DNA of 64,000 bases, taken from positions 291,089 to 355,088 of the forward strand of contig NZ_FOBD01000008.1 of assembly GCF_900109515.1 (NCBI RefSeq). Direction: 5' to 3'. The stretch comes from Paenibacillus sp. OK003. Its GTDB lineage: Bacteria > Bacillota > Bacilli > Paenibacillales > Paenibacillaceae. This document shows positions 52,205-60,827 of this stretch, piece after piece; the first letter of the stretch is position 1, and each line of letters opens with the position of its first letter. Below the pieces are notes generated by a model, which was not told the DNA's origin, did not search any database, and was given only the letters and a program-made list of their open reading frames with translations. The position numbers and the translations under genes are program-made.

Positions 52205-53035
52205 ATGAAAAATGTATTAAAGTGGCCGTCGTTTATGCTTGTTTTGATTCTATCCCTTGTATTGTCCGGTTGTAGCACTGGAGAGGAAAGCAGCAGCGGC
52301 GGTTCTAGTGGGAGTACCGAAGCCAAAGGCACCATTGAACAGATTAAAGAGCGCGGCAAGCTCATTGCCGGCGTGAAATACGATACCAAATTGTTCGGTT
52401 TGAAGGACCCCGCAAGCGGCGAAGTCGAAGGATTTGATATTGATATCGCCAAAGCACTTGCCAAACAGATTCTTGGAGACGAAACGAAGATAGAACTGAA
52501 GGAAGTAACGTCCAAAACGCGCATTCCGATGCTGCAAAATGGTGACATTGATATCATCATCGCCACGATGACGATTACGGATGAACGTAAGGAACAAGTG
52601 GATTTCAGTGATGTCTATTTTGAAGCAGGGCAGTCCCTGCTTGTGAAAAACGACAGCGCCATTACCGGTCTCGAAAGTCTCGACGGTGTGAAGGTACTTG
52701 CCGTCAAAGGCTCGACTTCTGCGCAAAATATTCGGGAAAAAGCCCCGGATGCCGAGGTGCTCGAATACGACAATTATCAGGATGCCTTCACAGCCCTCAA
52801 AGCGGGTAAAGGCGAAGCATTGACGACTGATAACATTATCCTGATCGGCATGCAGCAGACCGATAACAACTTCAAGCTGGTTGGTGGCAATTTCACGAGC
52901 GAACCTTACGGCATGGCGATTCGCAAAGGCGACACTGCCTTCGTCGAAGAAGTAAACAGCCTGCTCAAAAGCATGAAGGACAGCGGAGAATATGATACGT
53001 TGCACGAGAAATGGCTGGGCAGCAAGCCCGAGTAA
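52205..53035 (+). CDS. glnH: Polar amino acid-binding lipoprotein (GlnH-like)
   Basis: 276 aa. Lipobox VLSGC (Cys23), Ser/Gly linker, then family 3 solute-binding domain (IKERGKLIAGVKYDTKLFGLKDPASGEVEGFDIDIAKALAKQIL, DIIIATMTITDERKEQVDFSDVYFEAGQ). The Arg/Asp contacts for amino acid are in these segments. It probably captures glutamine or glutamate; the exact ligand is inferred. ATG behind AAAGGGG. Confidence 0.92.
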   Translation: MKNVLKWPSFMLVLILSLVLSGCSTGEESSSGGSSGSTEAKGTIEQIKERGKLIAGVKYDTKLFGLKDPASGEVEGFDIDIAKALAKQILGDETKIELKEVTSKTRIPMLQNGDIDIIIATMTITDERKEQVDFSDVYFEAGQSLLVKNDSAITGLESLDGVKVLAVKGSTSAQNIREKAPDAEVLEYDNYQDAFTALKAGKGEALTTDNIILIGMQQTDNNFKLVGGNFTSEPYGMAIRKGDTAFVEEVNSLLKSMKDSGEYDTLHEKWLGSKPE

Positions 53036-53137
53036 CCCCGATTAATGATGGTTAAGCGGCGACTTCGCCTGTGATATGCAATGCATGAGCAGAGGCAATC
53101 GCCGCTTCTACATCTGGAGAACGGAGGCTTCGCCTAC

Positions 53138-53860
53138 ATGGGCAAATTGGACTTCAGCGTACTGATCAAACACTCAGATCGATTCCTGGAAGGGTTCCTC
53201 AATACCATTCAGGTGAGCATCATGGCCTTAATTGGTAGCTTTATTCTGGGTGCAATCATGGCTATCTTTCGAATATCCCCCATCAAACCGCTCAACTGGA
53301 TCGGCACGGCCTTTGTGGAGTTTATCCGTAACATCCCGCTGCTGCTTGTCGTGTTTTTCTTCTATCTCGGATTGCCGGCACTCGGCATTTCACTGGATGG
53401 ATTCATCTCGGGTACACTCGGTCTGACTATCTATACGGCTGCTTTCATTGCCGAAGCGATTCGAGCGGGTATTCAGACAGTCCCTCGCGGGCAGTTAGAG
53501 GCGGCGAGATCTTCCGGTCTGTCCTACGTACAGGCCATGAACCTGATCATTTTGCCACAAGCGATCAAGATTGTATTGCCGTCCCTTGGCAACCAGTTTA
53601 TCAATCTGGTCAAAAACTCATCCATCCTTGCGGTCGTGGCTGGCATGGATCTGATGTATTTTGCCGATCTGATCAACTCGGATACGTTCCTGCCGCTCAG
53701 CGTCTACACCATTGTTGCACTGTTCTACCTGGTGTTGACCTTACCGCTCAGCTTCCTGGTTCATTATATGGAGCGCCGATTCGGACAAAGTGATGCTGAC
53801 GCCAGCCGTGCCAAAGGCAAACCAAAAAAGAATAAACCAACGGGTCAGGTCACCATGTAA
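53138..53860 (+). CDS. Amino acid ABC transporter permease 1
   Basis: 240 aa HisM/GlnP-type permease: FLNTIQVSIMALIGSFILGAIMAIF, then the EAA loop (RGQLEAARSSGLSYVQAMNLIILPQAIKIVLPSLGNQFINLVKNSS). Five TM helices. Hydrophilic, Lys-rich tail. ATG 53138 with ACGGAGG 11 bases upstream. It pairs with the next permease. Confidence 0.92.
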   Translation: MGKLDFSVLIKHSDRFLEGFLNTIQVSIMALIGSFILGAIMAIFRISPIKPLNWIGTAFVEFIRNIPLLLVVFFFYLGLPALGISLDGFISGTLGLTIYTAAFIAEAIRAGIQTVPRGQLEAARSSGLSYVQAMNLIILPQAIKIVLPSLGNQFINLVKNSSILAVVAGMDLMYFADLINSDTFLPLSVYTIVALFYLVLTLPLSFLVHYMERRFGQSDADASRAKGKPKKNKPTGQVTM

Positions 53861-53980
53861 AATACGAACAATATTCTCTCTGTGTTTAGCACACCCGTTT
53901 AAGGTGCAACTCTATTATGCTATGCAACTCATTTTTCTAATTTATTTATCTGTCCGCACACAGAAGGAGGCCGATGATCC

Positions 53981-54631
53981 ATGGACTTTAGCGGGGCCTA
54001 CGCCTGGCCCAACCTTCGTTTCCTGCTGCACGGATTCCTGATCACCCTGCAAGTGGCAGGGTTGTCGATTGTATTCAGCTTTGTACTCGGTACGGTGCTC
54101 GGTACCGTTCGATACACCCGAATTCCCGTCCTGTCACAGATTGTGGCCGTCATCGTGGATACAATCCGGAATCTGCCGCTGCTGCTGATCATTTTCTTCA
54201 TTCATATCGTACTTCCCCAGCTCGGGATCAAAATGTCCGTCTTCTGGTCCACGGTCGTTGGACTGAGTCTGTTCGAAGGCGCCATGATCGCAGAGATTGT
54301 CCGCAGCGGACTCAAATCGATTGAACGTGGTCAGGTGGAAGCCGCCCGCTCCTCGGGACTGAGCTACATGCAGACACTTGGCGGCATCATTATGCCCCAG
54401 GCTTTGCGGCGCATGTCGCCACCGATGGTGAGCCAGTTCATCTCCTTGCTGAAAGATACTTCACTGGCGATCATCATCTCCCTGCCGGAGCTGATGCACA
54501 ATGTGCAGATCCTCGGTGGGCAGAGCTTCGATTACGTCATCCCTGCCCTGCTGCTCGCAGCCGTATTGTACTTCGTCATCAACTACACGTTGTCCATTGT
54601 GGCCCGGCGGCTTGAAGCACGAATGACTTGA
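53981..54631 (+). CDS. Amino acid ABC transporter permease 2
   Basis: 216 aa. Same family as the previous gene: FLITLQVAGLSIVFSFVLGTVLGTVRY, EAA loop ERGQVEAARSSGLSYMQTLGGIIMPQALRRMSPPMVSQFISLLKDTSL. ATG follows AGAAGGAGG. Last gene of the operon; a terminator follows. Confidence 0.92.
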   Translation: MDFSGAYAWPNLRFLLHGFLITLQVAGLSIVFSFVLGTVLGTVRYTRIPVLSQIVAVIVDTIRNLPLLLIIFFIHIVLPQLGIKMSVFWSTVVGLSLFEGAMIAEIVRSGLKSIERGQVEAARSSGLSYMQTLGGIIMPQALRRMSPPMVSQFISLLKDTSLAIIISLPELMHNVQILGGQSFDYVIPALLLAAVLYFVINYTLSIVARRLEARMT

Positions 54632-54663
54632 TGATCCGATGATTGATGCTTCCATTACAACCC

Positions 54664-54708
54664 AAAGACTCCAGCTCCACTTCAACAGTGGTTTTGGAGT
54701 CTTCTTTG
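54664..54708 (+). terminator. Terminator of the glutamine-type ABC operon
   Basis: AAAGACTCCA / TGGAGTCTT stem with a CCACT / AGTGG inner hairpin, then CTTT. Confidence 0.75.
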
Positions 54709-54744
54709 GATTTCATAATAGTCTGCTCGCACAGGAATCATTCC

Positions 54745-56106
54745 TCAAATCGCTGCACCGTTACGGCGCAGTTCCTTTTGCAGCACCGCTACCGGTAGCT
54801 CCAACGGATCTAGCTTCATCTGAACAGCTAAAGCTGCTGCTGTTCCCGCCGCCTGCCCCGTAGCCATGCAGCTTGGAGTCAGCCTTGTCGTTGCGTGGGC
54901 CTCATGTGTGGTGGAGATGCAGCGTCCTGCCGCCAGCAGATTGCGAATATTGCGAGAAATCAGAGAGCGGTAAGGAATATCGTATGCTCCGTCTCCTTCT
55001 ATAAAAGCCGCTACGACGCCTTGACCGGAGGGATCATGAATATCAATCGGATAGCCACTTCTGGCGATTACATCGTCAAACTTTCGCCCTGCAACCACAT
55101 CGTCCTTGGTCAACGCATAATGCCCGATGATTCGCCTGGATTCACGAATACCGATCTGCGGTGCTACCGCTGAGATGGAAGCCCGCTCGAATCCAGGCAC
55201 GTCACGCTGCAGAAACTCAGCGATCATCAGCACCTGTTTCCTGCCTTCCTGTTCAGCAGAGGTCAGATCCTCTGCATCTGTAGCATCTAGCCCCTGCACC
55301 CGGGTGCAGTTAATCAATACTTCATCTTCAGCCGGTCCGGTAAAAAACAATACCTGATCACGATTAATCGGTACACCTGCTTTTTTCCATTGGGAATAGA
55401 AGCCGCTCACCCCGGTTAACGGAATACTGTCCAGTTCGGAGAAAGGGGTTTTGGCATAGAAATCCTCCGGGTGCTCCTGCATGTATTGCTTCACTCGTCC
55501 AAGGTCCACACCACGCATTCGGAATTTCATGGTCATCGGCTGTGACTGGTGATCTCCATCTCGCCCCTTTGCAACAGAAGCGCCCGCAAGATACGCCGCA
55601 TCCGCATCACCGCTGGCATCCACGAATACGTTCGCTTGGAGCTCCATTCGACCAGACTTGTTCGTCAGGCGTACCGCTTCTACCCGATCATCCACCATAA
55701 CTACTTCATCCACGAAGCTGTGCAATAACAACCGGACACCCGCCTCCTGCAGCATCTCCGCCGCAACCACCTGATAGATCGCAGGATGGTAGGGCGTAAC
55801 GGTATGCACAAATCCAACCGTATCACGAAGATGCCCCGGAGAGCCGCCGCGCGCCTGCAGTCGGTCAACGATTTCCTGGGCGATACCCCGAATCACCTGT
55901 TCACCACTCTCCGTATGGAAGGTCATCCAAGGGTAGACCATGGCGGCAGTCGACATTCCACCAACGAACCCGTACCGCTCCACCAGCACTGTTCGAATAC
56001 CTTGTCGTCCAGCAGCAATGGCTGCTGCTATTCCCGCCGGACCTCCTCCCACAATAACCACATCCGCTTCTTCCTTTTTCAACCTCATACTTATCCGTTC
56101 ACTCAA
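54745..56106 (-). CDS. FAD-dependent oxidoreductase (FAD_oxidored family)
   Basis: 453 aa. N-terminal GGGPAGIAAAIAAGRQG and VLVERYGFVGGMSTAAMVYPW bind FAD; FVDASGDADAAYLAGA is the second dinucleotide signature; the C-terminal RNLLAAGRCISTTHEAHATTRLTPSCMATGQAAG closes the FAD site. This family (PF12831) is common next to sugar genes in Paenibacillus and gut Firmicutes, but substrates are rarely known. TTG 56106 with GAAGGAG seven bases upstream. Last gene of the sugar ABC operon; presumably oxidises the imported compound. Confidence 0.85.
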   Translation of the reverse strand: MSERISMRLKKEEADVVIVGGGPAGIAAAIAAGRQGIRTVLVERYGFVGGMSTAAMVYPWMTFHTESGEQVIRGIAQEIVDRLQARGGSPGHLRDTVGFVHTVTPYHPAIYQVVAAEMLQEAGVRLLLHSFVDEVVMVDDRVEAVRLTNKSGRMELQANVFVDASGDADAAYLAGASVAKGRDGDHQSQPMTMKFRMRGVDLGRVKQYMQEHPEDFYAKTPFSELDSIPLTGVSGFYSQWKKAGVPINRDQVLFFTGPAEDEVLINCTRVQGLDATDAEDLTSAEQEGRKQVLMIAEFLQRDVPGFERASISAVAPQIGIRESRRIIGHYALTKDDVVAGRKFDDVIARSGYPIDIHDPSGQGVVAAFIEGDGAYDIPYRSLISRNIRNLLAAGRCISTTHEAHATTRLTPSCMATGQAAGTAAALAVQMKLDPLELPVAVLQKELRRNGAAI

Positions 56107-56136
56107 ATTATCACTCCTTCCGTTCTATTGCATGGA

Positions 56137-56991
56137 CTACTCTTTCAGTCCTGTCATGGCAACTCCCTCAATGAAGCGCCGTTGTGCCAGAAAAAAGACA
56201 ATCAGCAGTGGCAGGGTCGCCATGACGGTGGCACTCATCAGATATTGCCAGGCTGTACCCACTTCATCCGTGAACAGGGATAACCCAAGCGGCAGCGTCA
56301 TCAGTTCTCGCGAGTTAATGAAAATCAACGGATCGAAAAACTCATTCCAGATCGTCACAAAAGTAAAGATCGTCAGCGTAGCCATACCGGGCTTGGCAAT
56401 CGGGAGCATAATTCGCGCATAGATCCGGAAGCGGTTGCAGCCGTCAATCATCGCCGCTTCCTCCAACTCGGTGGGTACCGTAATGAAGAACTGCCGCATC
56501 ACAAAGATGCCAAACACACCGCCCGCCCCAAAGATCGGCAGTAAAATCAGCGGAAGATGTGTATCAATCCACCCCAGCTGCCGCATGAACAGAAACATCG
56601 GGATTGCCGTCACCTCATGGGGAATCATCATCGCACTCAGCAGGATAAGAAATACCACATTACGTCCCTTGAACGGAATTTTGGCAAATGCATACCCGGC
56701 GAGAGATGCAAAGAACACCGTACCCAGCACAACCACAGCAGCAATATATACACTGTTAAAATAAAATCGATGAAACGGAATCAATCGAAAGACATCGATG
56801 TAGTTCTGAAATCGGAAGGTATCCGGTATCCACTGTGGTGGATAGGTGAATATGCTCTGGGGCTCCTTGAATGACGTCGATATCATCCAGATAAATGGAA
56901 CTATCATGATCAGCGAGATCAGTGTCAGCAACAAATACGTCCCAAGGGCACTCCATGTCTTACGAACCGAAGGATTAGGCATCGCCTTCAT
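56137..56991 (-). CDS. Carbohydrate ABC transporter permease (MalG-like)
   Basis: 284 aa, six TM helices. The EAA motif ELEEAAMIDGCNRFRIYARIMLPIAKPGM is clear, with PFIWMISTSFKEP near the N-terminus and a final GVAMTGLKE typical of MalG-type tails. It overlaps the previous permease by 17 bp. Confidence 0.93.
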   Translation of the reverse strand: MKAMPNPSVRKTWSALGTYLLLTLISLIMIVPFIWMISTSFKEPQSIFTYPPQWIPDTFRFQNYIDVFRLIPFHRFYFNSVYIAAVVVLGTVFFASLAGYAFAKIPFKGRNVVFLILLSAMMIPHEVTAIPMFLFMRQLGWIDTHLPLILLPIFGAGGVFGIFVMRQFFITVPTELEEAAMIDGCNRFRIYARIMLPIAKPGMATLTIFTFVTIWNEFFDPLIFINSRELMTLPLGLSLFTDEVGTAWQYLMSATVMATLPLLIVFFLAQRRFIEGVAMTGLKE

Positions 56992-57889
56992 TGAACACCC
57001 ACCTCTTTCGAAGCTGCCATTGCAGCAGCGTCAGAATTAGCACGATAAAAAACAGCACATAGGCAAGCGAAGAGGCGTAGCCGAACTGAAATAATTTGAA
57101 TGCTTTTTCCCAGATATAATAGACCAATACCTTCGTGCTGTTGCTCGGCCCTCCCTGTGTCATGACGTAGATCTGTCCAAACACCTTGAGCGAGCCAATC
57201 ACGGTCATGACCATGGTTAGAAACACCGTTGGCGTAATCATGGGTAACGTGACGTGAAAGAAGGTTCCCCTTCTGCCCGCGCCGTCCAGTGTTGCCGCTT
57301 CGTAAAGTGAACGCGGCACCTGCTGAATGGCTGCAATGAACAGCACCATATTCAGACCCACATTTTTCAGTACACTCGTCATAATAACCGCAGGCATCGC
57401 CAGATCCTGATTGTAGAGCCAGGCCGGACCCTTGATGCCTATCATTAACAGAAGCTGATTGATCAGTCCCGACTCTGTCGCATACATCAGCTTCCACACG
57501 ATGGACCATACAATCAGCGAGGTCATGACCGGAACGAAGATGGCTGTTCGAAAAATTCCGATGCCGCGCAAACTTCTGGATAGCAGCAATGCGAGCAGCA
57601 AAGCAAGCACAATATTAAGCGGCACAAGCCCCGCAGTGAAATAGACCGTATTGGCAAGCACCTTCCAGAACATGGCGTCTGTCATCACATTCCGGTAATT
57701 CTCCAGTCCAATAAAATGATGATCCCCCAGCAGCGGCCAGTCGGTCAGGCTCATGTATAGCGCGAGACCCATGGGAAACAGCAGCAGCAGGGTAAACCCG
57801 AGCACCATTGGCGATACAAACAGCCATCCCGCGATCTGGGCCTCTCTGGCGAGCGGACCTCTTCCTGTACGCTTGCGTGAATGGGTCAC
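56975..57889 (-). CDS. Carbohydrate ABC transporter permease (MalF-like)
   Basis: 304 aa, six TM helices. AGWLFVSPMVLGFTLLLLFPMGLALYMSLTDW is the usual N-terminus; EAA loop SLYEAATLDGAGRRGTFFHVTLPMITPTVFL. GTG start behind GGGGAGGG. It follows the TIM-barrel gene by 34 bp on the same strand. Confidence 0.93.
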   Translation of the reverse strand: MTHSRKRTGRGPLAREAQIAGWLFVSPMVLGFTLLLLFPMGLALYMSLTDWPLLGDHHFIGLENYRNVMTDAMFWKVLANTVYFTAGLVPLNIVLALLLALLLSRSLRGIGIFRTAIFVPVMTSLIVWSIVWKLMYATESGLINQLLLMIGIKGPAWLYNQDLAMPAVIMTSVLKNVGLNMVLFIAAIQQVPRSLYEAATLDGAGRRGTFFHVTLPMITPTVFLTMVMTVIGSLKVFGQIYVMTQGGPSNSTKVLVYYIWEKAFKLFQFGYASSLAYVLFFIVLILTLLQWQLRKRWVFNEGDA

Positions 57890-57923
57890 AGTCAGGCCCT
57901 CCCCTTTATCAAATTTCTTCCCT

Positions 57924-58625
57924 CTAGTCTGAACGGTTCAGAGTGTCCACCGCATTATGGAAGGCGTTAACAGCCCTTCGCAGATGCTCCTCTGCTCTGC
58001 CTGTTACGACCGCTCCAAGCATGATCGCCTTGACTCCGGTATCGTGCAGCACCCGAACATCCTCCGGCACCAGCTTACGCTGGGAAGGAACCAATACCGG
58101 AATTTGCGCCTGCAAGACCAGACGGCGGTACTTGAGCACGTCCGCAAAGCTTAGCGGTGTACCATATTCATTCCCAGGCACAATGGATGCCTCCAGGGCG
58201 GTGAAGCCGTAATGAGCCGCCGACGTGATGAGAGAAGGTTCATATTCGTCATTGATTGCAAACGTAGGGTCCAACCCCAGATCATCCAGCATGAAGAAAG
58301 GCAAGTGATGTGCATAGATCGAATAGAAGTCAAAACCCAGCCCGGAAAGCCTCTCCACATCCTCTCGCCTTGCTCCATCTATACTGCCGGATGGTACGAC
58401 CCCAAGCGGGCCGCCAAACTCGCTACGAATCGCCTGAAAAACTTCGGCATAATTATCCAGTGGACCAAAGTGATTCCCGCTGGCGCGATGACCGACATTA
58501 TAATGCACCTTCAGTGCATCAGCGCCCTCTTCAATTGCTGCCCGGGCCAAAGATAGATCGTTCTCGGGGAGGCTGACCACAAGTGACAGCGATTTCCGAT
58601 CAAGCAATTCCTTGAATTTGCCCAT
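57924..58625 (-). CDS. TIM-barrel protein of unknown function in a sugar operon
   Basis: 233 aa predicted (beta/alpha)8 barrel: LVVSLPENDLSLARAAIEEGADALKVHYNVGH, PLGVVPSGSID, FDFYSIYAHHLPFFMLDDL, TALEASIVPGNEYG and IPVLVPSQRKLVPEDVRVLHDTGVKAIMLGAVVTG. Strand-end residues Lys (ALKVH), Glu (LEASIV) and the Gly-rich C-terminal phosphate-type loop suggest an aldolase or epimerase fold, but I recognise no specific family. Starts at ATG 58625 behind AGGAGGTGAG. It lies between the sugar-binding protein gene and the permease genes, so it probably acts on the imported compound. Confidence 0.75.
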   Translation of the reverse strand: MGKFKELLDRKSLSLVVSLPENDLSLARAAIEEGADALKVHYNVGHRASGNHFGPLDNYAEVFQAIRSEFGGPLGVVPSGSIDGARREDVERLSGLGFDFYSIYAHHLPFFMLDDLGLDPTFAINDEYEPSLITSAAHYGFTALEASIVPGNEYGTPLSFADVLKYRRLVLQAQIPVLVPSQRKLVPEDVRVLHDTGVKAIMLGAVVTGRAEEHLRRAVNAFHNAVDTLNRSD

Positions 58626-58655
58626 TATGCTCACCTCCTGTTTCTATAAAATGAT

Positions 58656-59951
58656 TTATTGTTGCAGTACGCTTTGGATCTCTTCCTGCATTTGCTTCAG
58701 ATTATCCTCGGGTGTCGCTGAACGAGCGAACAATCGATCAAATCCCTGCAACACCGCATTGTCGATATCCTGCCAACGGATATGACCGGGAATCAAGCGC
58801 GCTTTTGGCATTTCATTAATCACCGCCTGCACAATATGCTCCTTGCTCGGATTATTCGGCTGATTAATGAACGCATCGGAGTTCAGCACAGAGGTACGCG
58901 GAGGCACAAAGTAGGTGGCCGTCGCCTGAATACCCTGCTCACTGGCAAAATACTTCAACAGCTTCTTGGTTTCCTCCGGATGTTTGCTGTCGTTGAACAT
59001 GGCATATCCAGCCTGCCCCAGCATCGGTACGCTGCCCTGTGAGCCGGAAGGCATAGGAGCGATACTCCATTCAAAATCCGTAATCTCTCTTGCCTTGGAC
59101 ACATAGCTGTAGTTATCGAAGAACATGCCCACATTGCCAGCATCGAAGCTGACCTGCTCGCCTGCTTTTGGATGCGATTCATCGGTGAACATCATGCGCT
59201 CCAGCAGTTCAAAAGTCTGCACACCATAAGCATCGTTCCAGGTGAACTTCGTCATGCCTTCGTCGAACGGGCCGCTGCCATTGGACCAGGAATATGAGGA
59301 GAGCACAGCCCATGTCTTCCAATCGCGAAAAAAGTTGGCGCCATAGATCCGGTCGGTCGCCTCCTTGCTGGTAATCGCCTTGGCGGACTTCTCGAACTGT
59401 TCCCATGTCCATTGCCCTTGGCTGGCAAGTGTATTCGGGTCGGTCAGGCCGGCCTTGTCGAACAGCGTTTTATTGTAGAACATGACCACTGGAGGTGTAG
59501 AAAAAGGAAGCCCCAGCAGCTGATCGCCATCACGGAACAAATCCAATGTGCTTGGTATATAATCATCCAGCTTGAACTGGGCATCATCCTTGAACTCGGA
59601 TACATCGGCCAGGATGTGATTGGATTTGAATTGTGGCACCATCCGCTCTGATACCCAGGCGATATCCGGGAGAGAGCCGCCAGCGGCAAGCACCGAAATT
59701 TTTTGCTGATATTCCGCGAAAGGAACGGATTCCATCGTCACCTTGATGCCTGGATTTTCCTGCGTGAAGCCATTGATCAGCTTGTTGTATACATCCACAT
59801 GTGCCTGATTGCCCCACATCATGAATTTCAGCTCAACCTCTCCATTCTCCCCGGCTGCTTGCCCCGGATCACTTCCGGAATTGGAGCTTGTGCACCCGAT
59901 TGAAGCAATCATCATGAGTAAGAGTATCAATATCAGTCCTGCTTTTTTCAT
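58656..59951 (-). CDS. Sugar ABC transporter substrate-binding lipoprotein
   Basis: 431 aa family 1 solute-binding protein. Lipobox ASIGC (Cys20), Ser/Gly linker, then VELKFMMWGNQAHVDVYNKLINGFTQENPGIKV and LPDIAWVSERMVPQF, ending LKQMQEEIQSVLQQ. It binds an oligosaccharide or glycoside of unknown type. ATG 59951 behind AAGGGGG. It is directly downstream of the AraC-type response regulator. Confidence 0.92.
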   Translation of the reverse strand: MKKAGLILILLLMMIASIGCTSSNSGSDPGQAAGENGEVELKFMMWGNQAHVDVYNKLINGFTQENPGIKVTMESVPFAEYQQKISVLAAGGSLPDIAWVSERMVPQFKSNHILADVSEFKDDAQFKLDDYIPSTLDLFRDGDQLLGLPFSTPPVVMFYNKTLFDKAGLTDPNTLASQGQWTWEQFEKSAKAITSKEATDRIYGANFFRDWKTWAVLSSYSWSNGSGPFDEGMTKFTWNDAYGVQTFELLERMMFTDESHPKAGEQVSFDAGNVGMFFDNYSYVSKAREITDFEWSIAPMPSGSQGSVPMLGQAGYAMFNDSKHPEETKKLLKYFASEQGIQATATYFVPPRTSVLNSDAFINQPNNPSKEHIVQAVINEMPKARLIPGHIRWQDIDNAVLQGFDRLFARSATPEDNLKQMQEEIQSVLQQ

Positions 59952-60054
59952 GAAAATCCCCCTTATGGACTTAGTGGTATACATGTGCAACCAAAGTATA
60001 ACGAAGGTATCGGCCGCTCATAAATCACGTCAATTACAGAAATGGTATGGTTTT

Positions 60055-60822
60055 TCAAGAACTACTGAATCGGTCACGATATTCCCCTGCTGTCGATCCC
60101 ACCTGCTGCTTGAATACCAGCATGAAGTGCTTGGGACTCTGATGCCCGGATAACCTTGCAACATCATAGATTTTGAGCCCTGTGTTAACCAGCAGCCACT
60201 TGGCCCGTTCCATACGAGCCTCAGCGATGTATTCGGAGTAATTGGTTCCTGTTTCGTTCTTGAACAGTTGGCTTAGATAGGTGGGGTTCAGATGAACCAG
60301 AGCTGCTATGGTCTGAAGTCGCAGATCCCCATCGGGATGCTGCTTGATATGCTCCTTCACATCTCGTATAATCTTCCGCGTATCTCCGCCGGAGTGCTCT
60401 GCTTTCCCAGATGGCTCCGTGACTGGAAGGGTTGAAATGCCGTACCTGCGATCCAGCAGCAACTGAATTTTTTGGATGCATAACGCCAGTTCATGACGTT
60501 CAATCGGCTTCAGCAGATAATTCAACACCCCGTACTCCATCGCCCTGCGTGCATATTCAAACTCCCCGTACCCGCTTATGATGATCATCAGCAGTTCAGG
60601 GTACATATCTCTTGCTTTGGATACCAGTGTCAGCCCGTCCATTCCACGCATGCGAATATCCGTGATCAACACATCCGGTACTTCACATCTCAGAAAATCC
60701 AGTGCCTCCACTCCGCTCGAAGCTTCACCTGTTACCTCGAACTGAGGAGCCGCCTGTACAATCAGCTCTCTCAGTCCCTGACGGATGACCGTCTCATCCT
60801 CCACAAGCAATACTTTATACAT
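60055..60822 (-). CDS. AraC-type response regulator (YesN-like)
   Basis: 255 aa. Receiver domain with phosphorylation site in LITDIRMRGMDG (Asp55 from this start) and a C-terminal AraC DNA-binding domain (LRLQTIAALVHLNPTYLSQLFKNETGTNYSEYIAEARMERAKWLL, HQSPKHFMLVFKQQVGSTAGEYRD). I chose ATG 60822, nine bases after AAAGGGG; the ATG at 60831 is too close to it. Expected to switch on the sugar ABC operon that follows. Confidence 0.92.
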   Translation of the reverse strand: MYKVLLVEDETVIRQGLRELIVQAAPQFEVTGEASSGVEALDFLRCEVPDVLITDIRMRGMDGLTLVSKARDMYPELLMIIISGYGEFEYARRAMEYGVLNYLLKPIERHELALCIQKIQLLLDRRYGISTLPVTEPSGKAEHSGGDTRKIIRDVKEHIKQHPDGDLRLQTIAALVHLNPTYLSQLFKNETGTNYSEYIAEARMERAKWLLVNTGLKIYDVARLSGHQSPKHFMLVFKQQVGSTAGEYRDRFSSS

Positions 60823-60827
60823 GCGCT

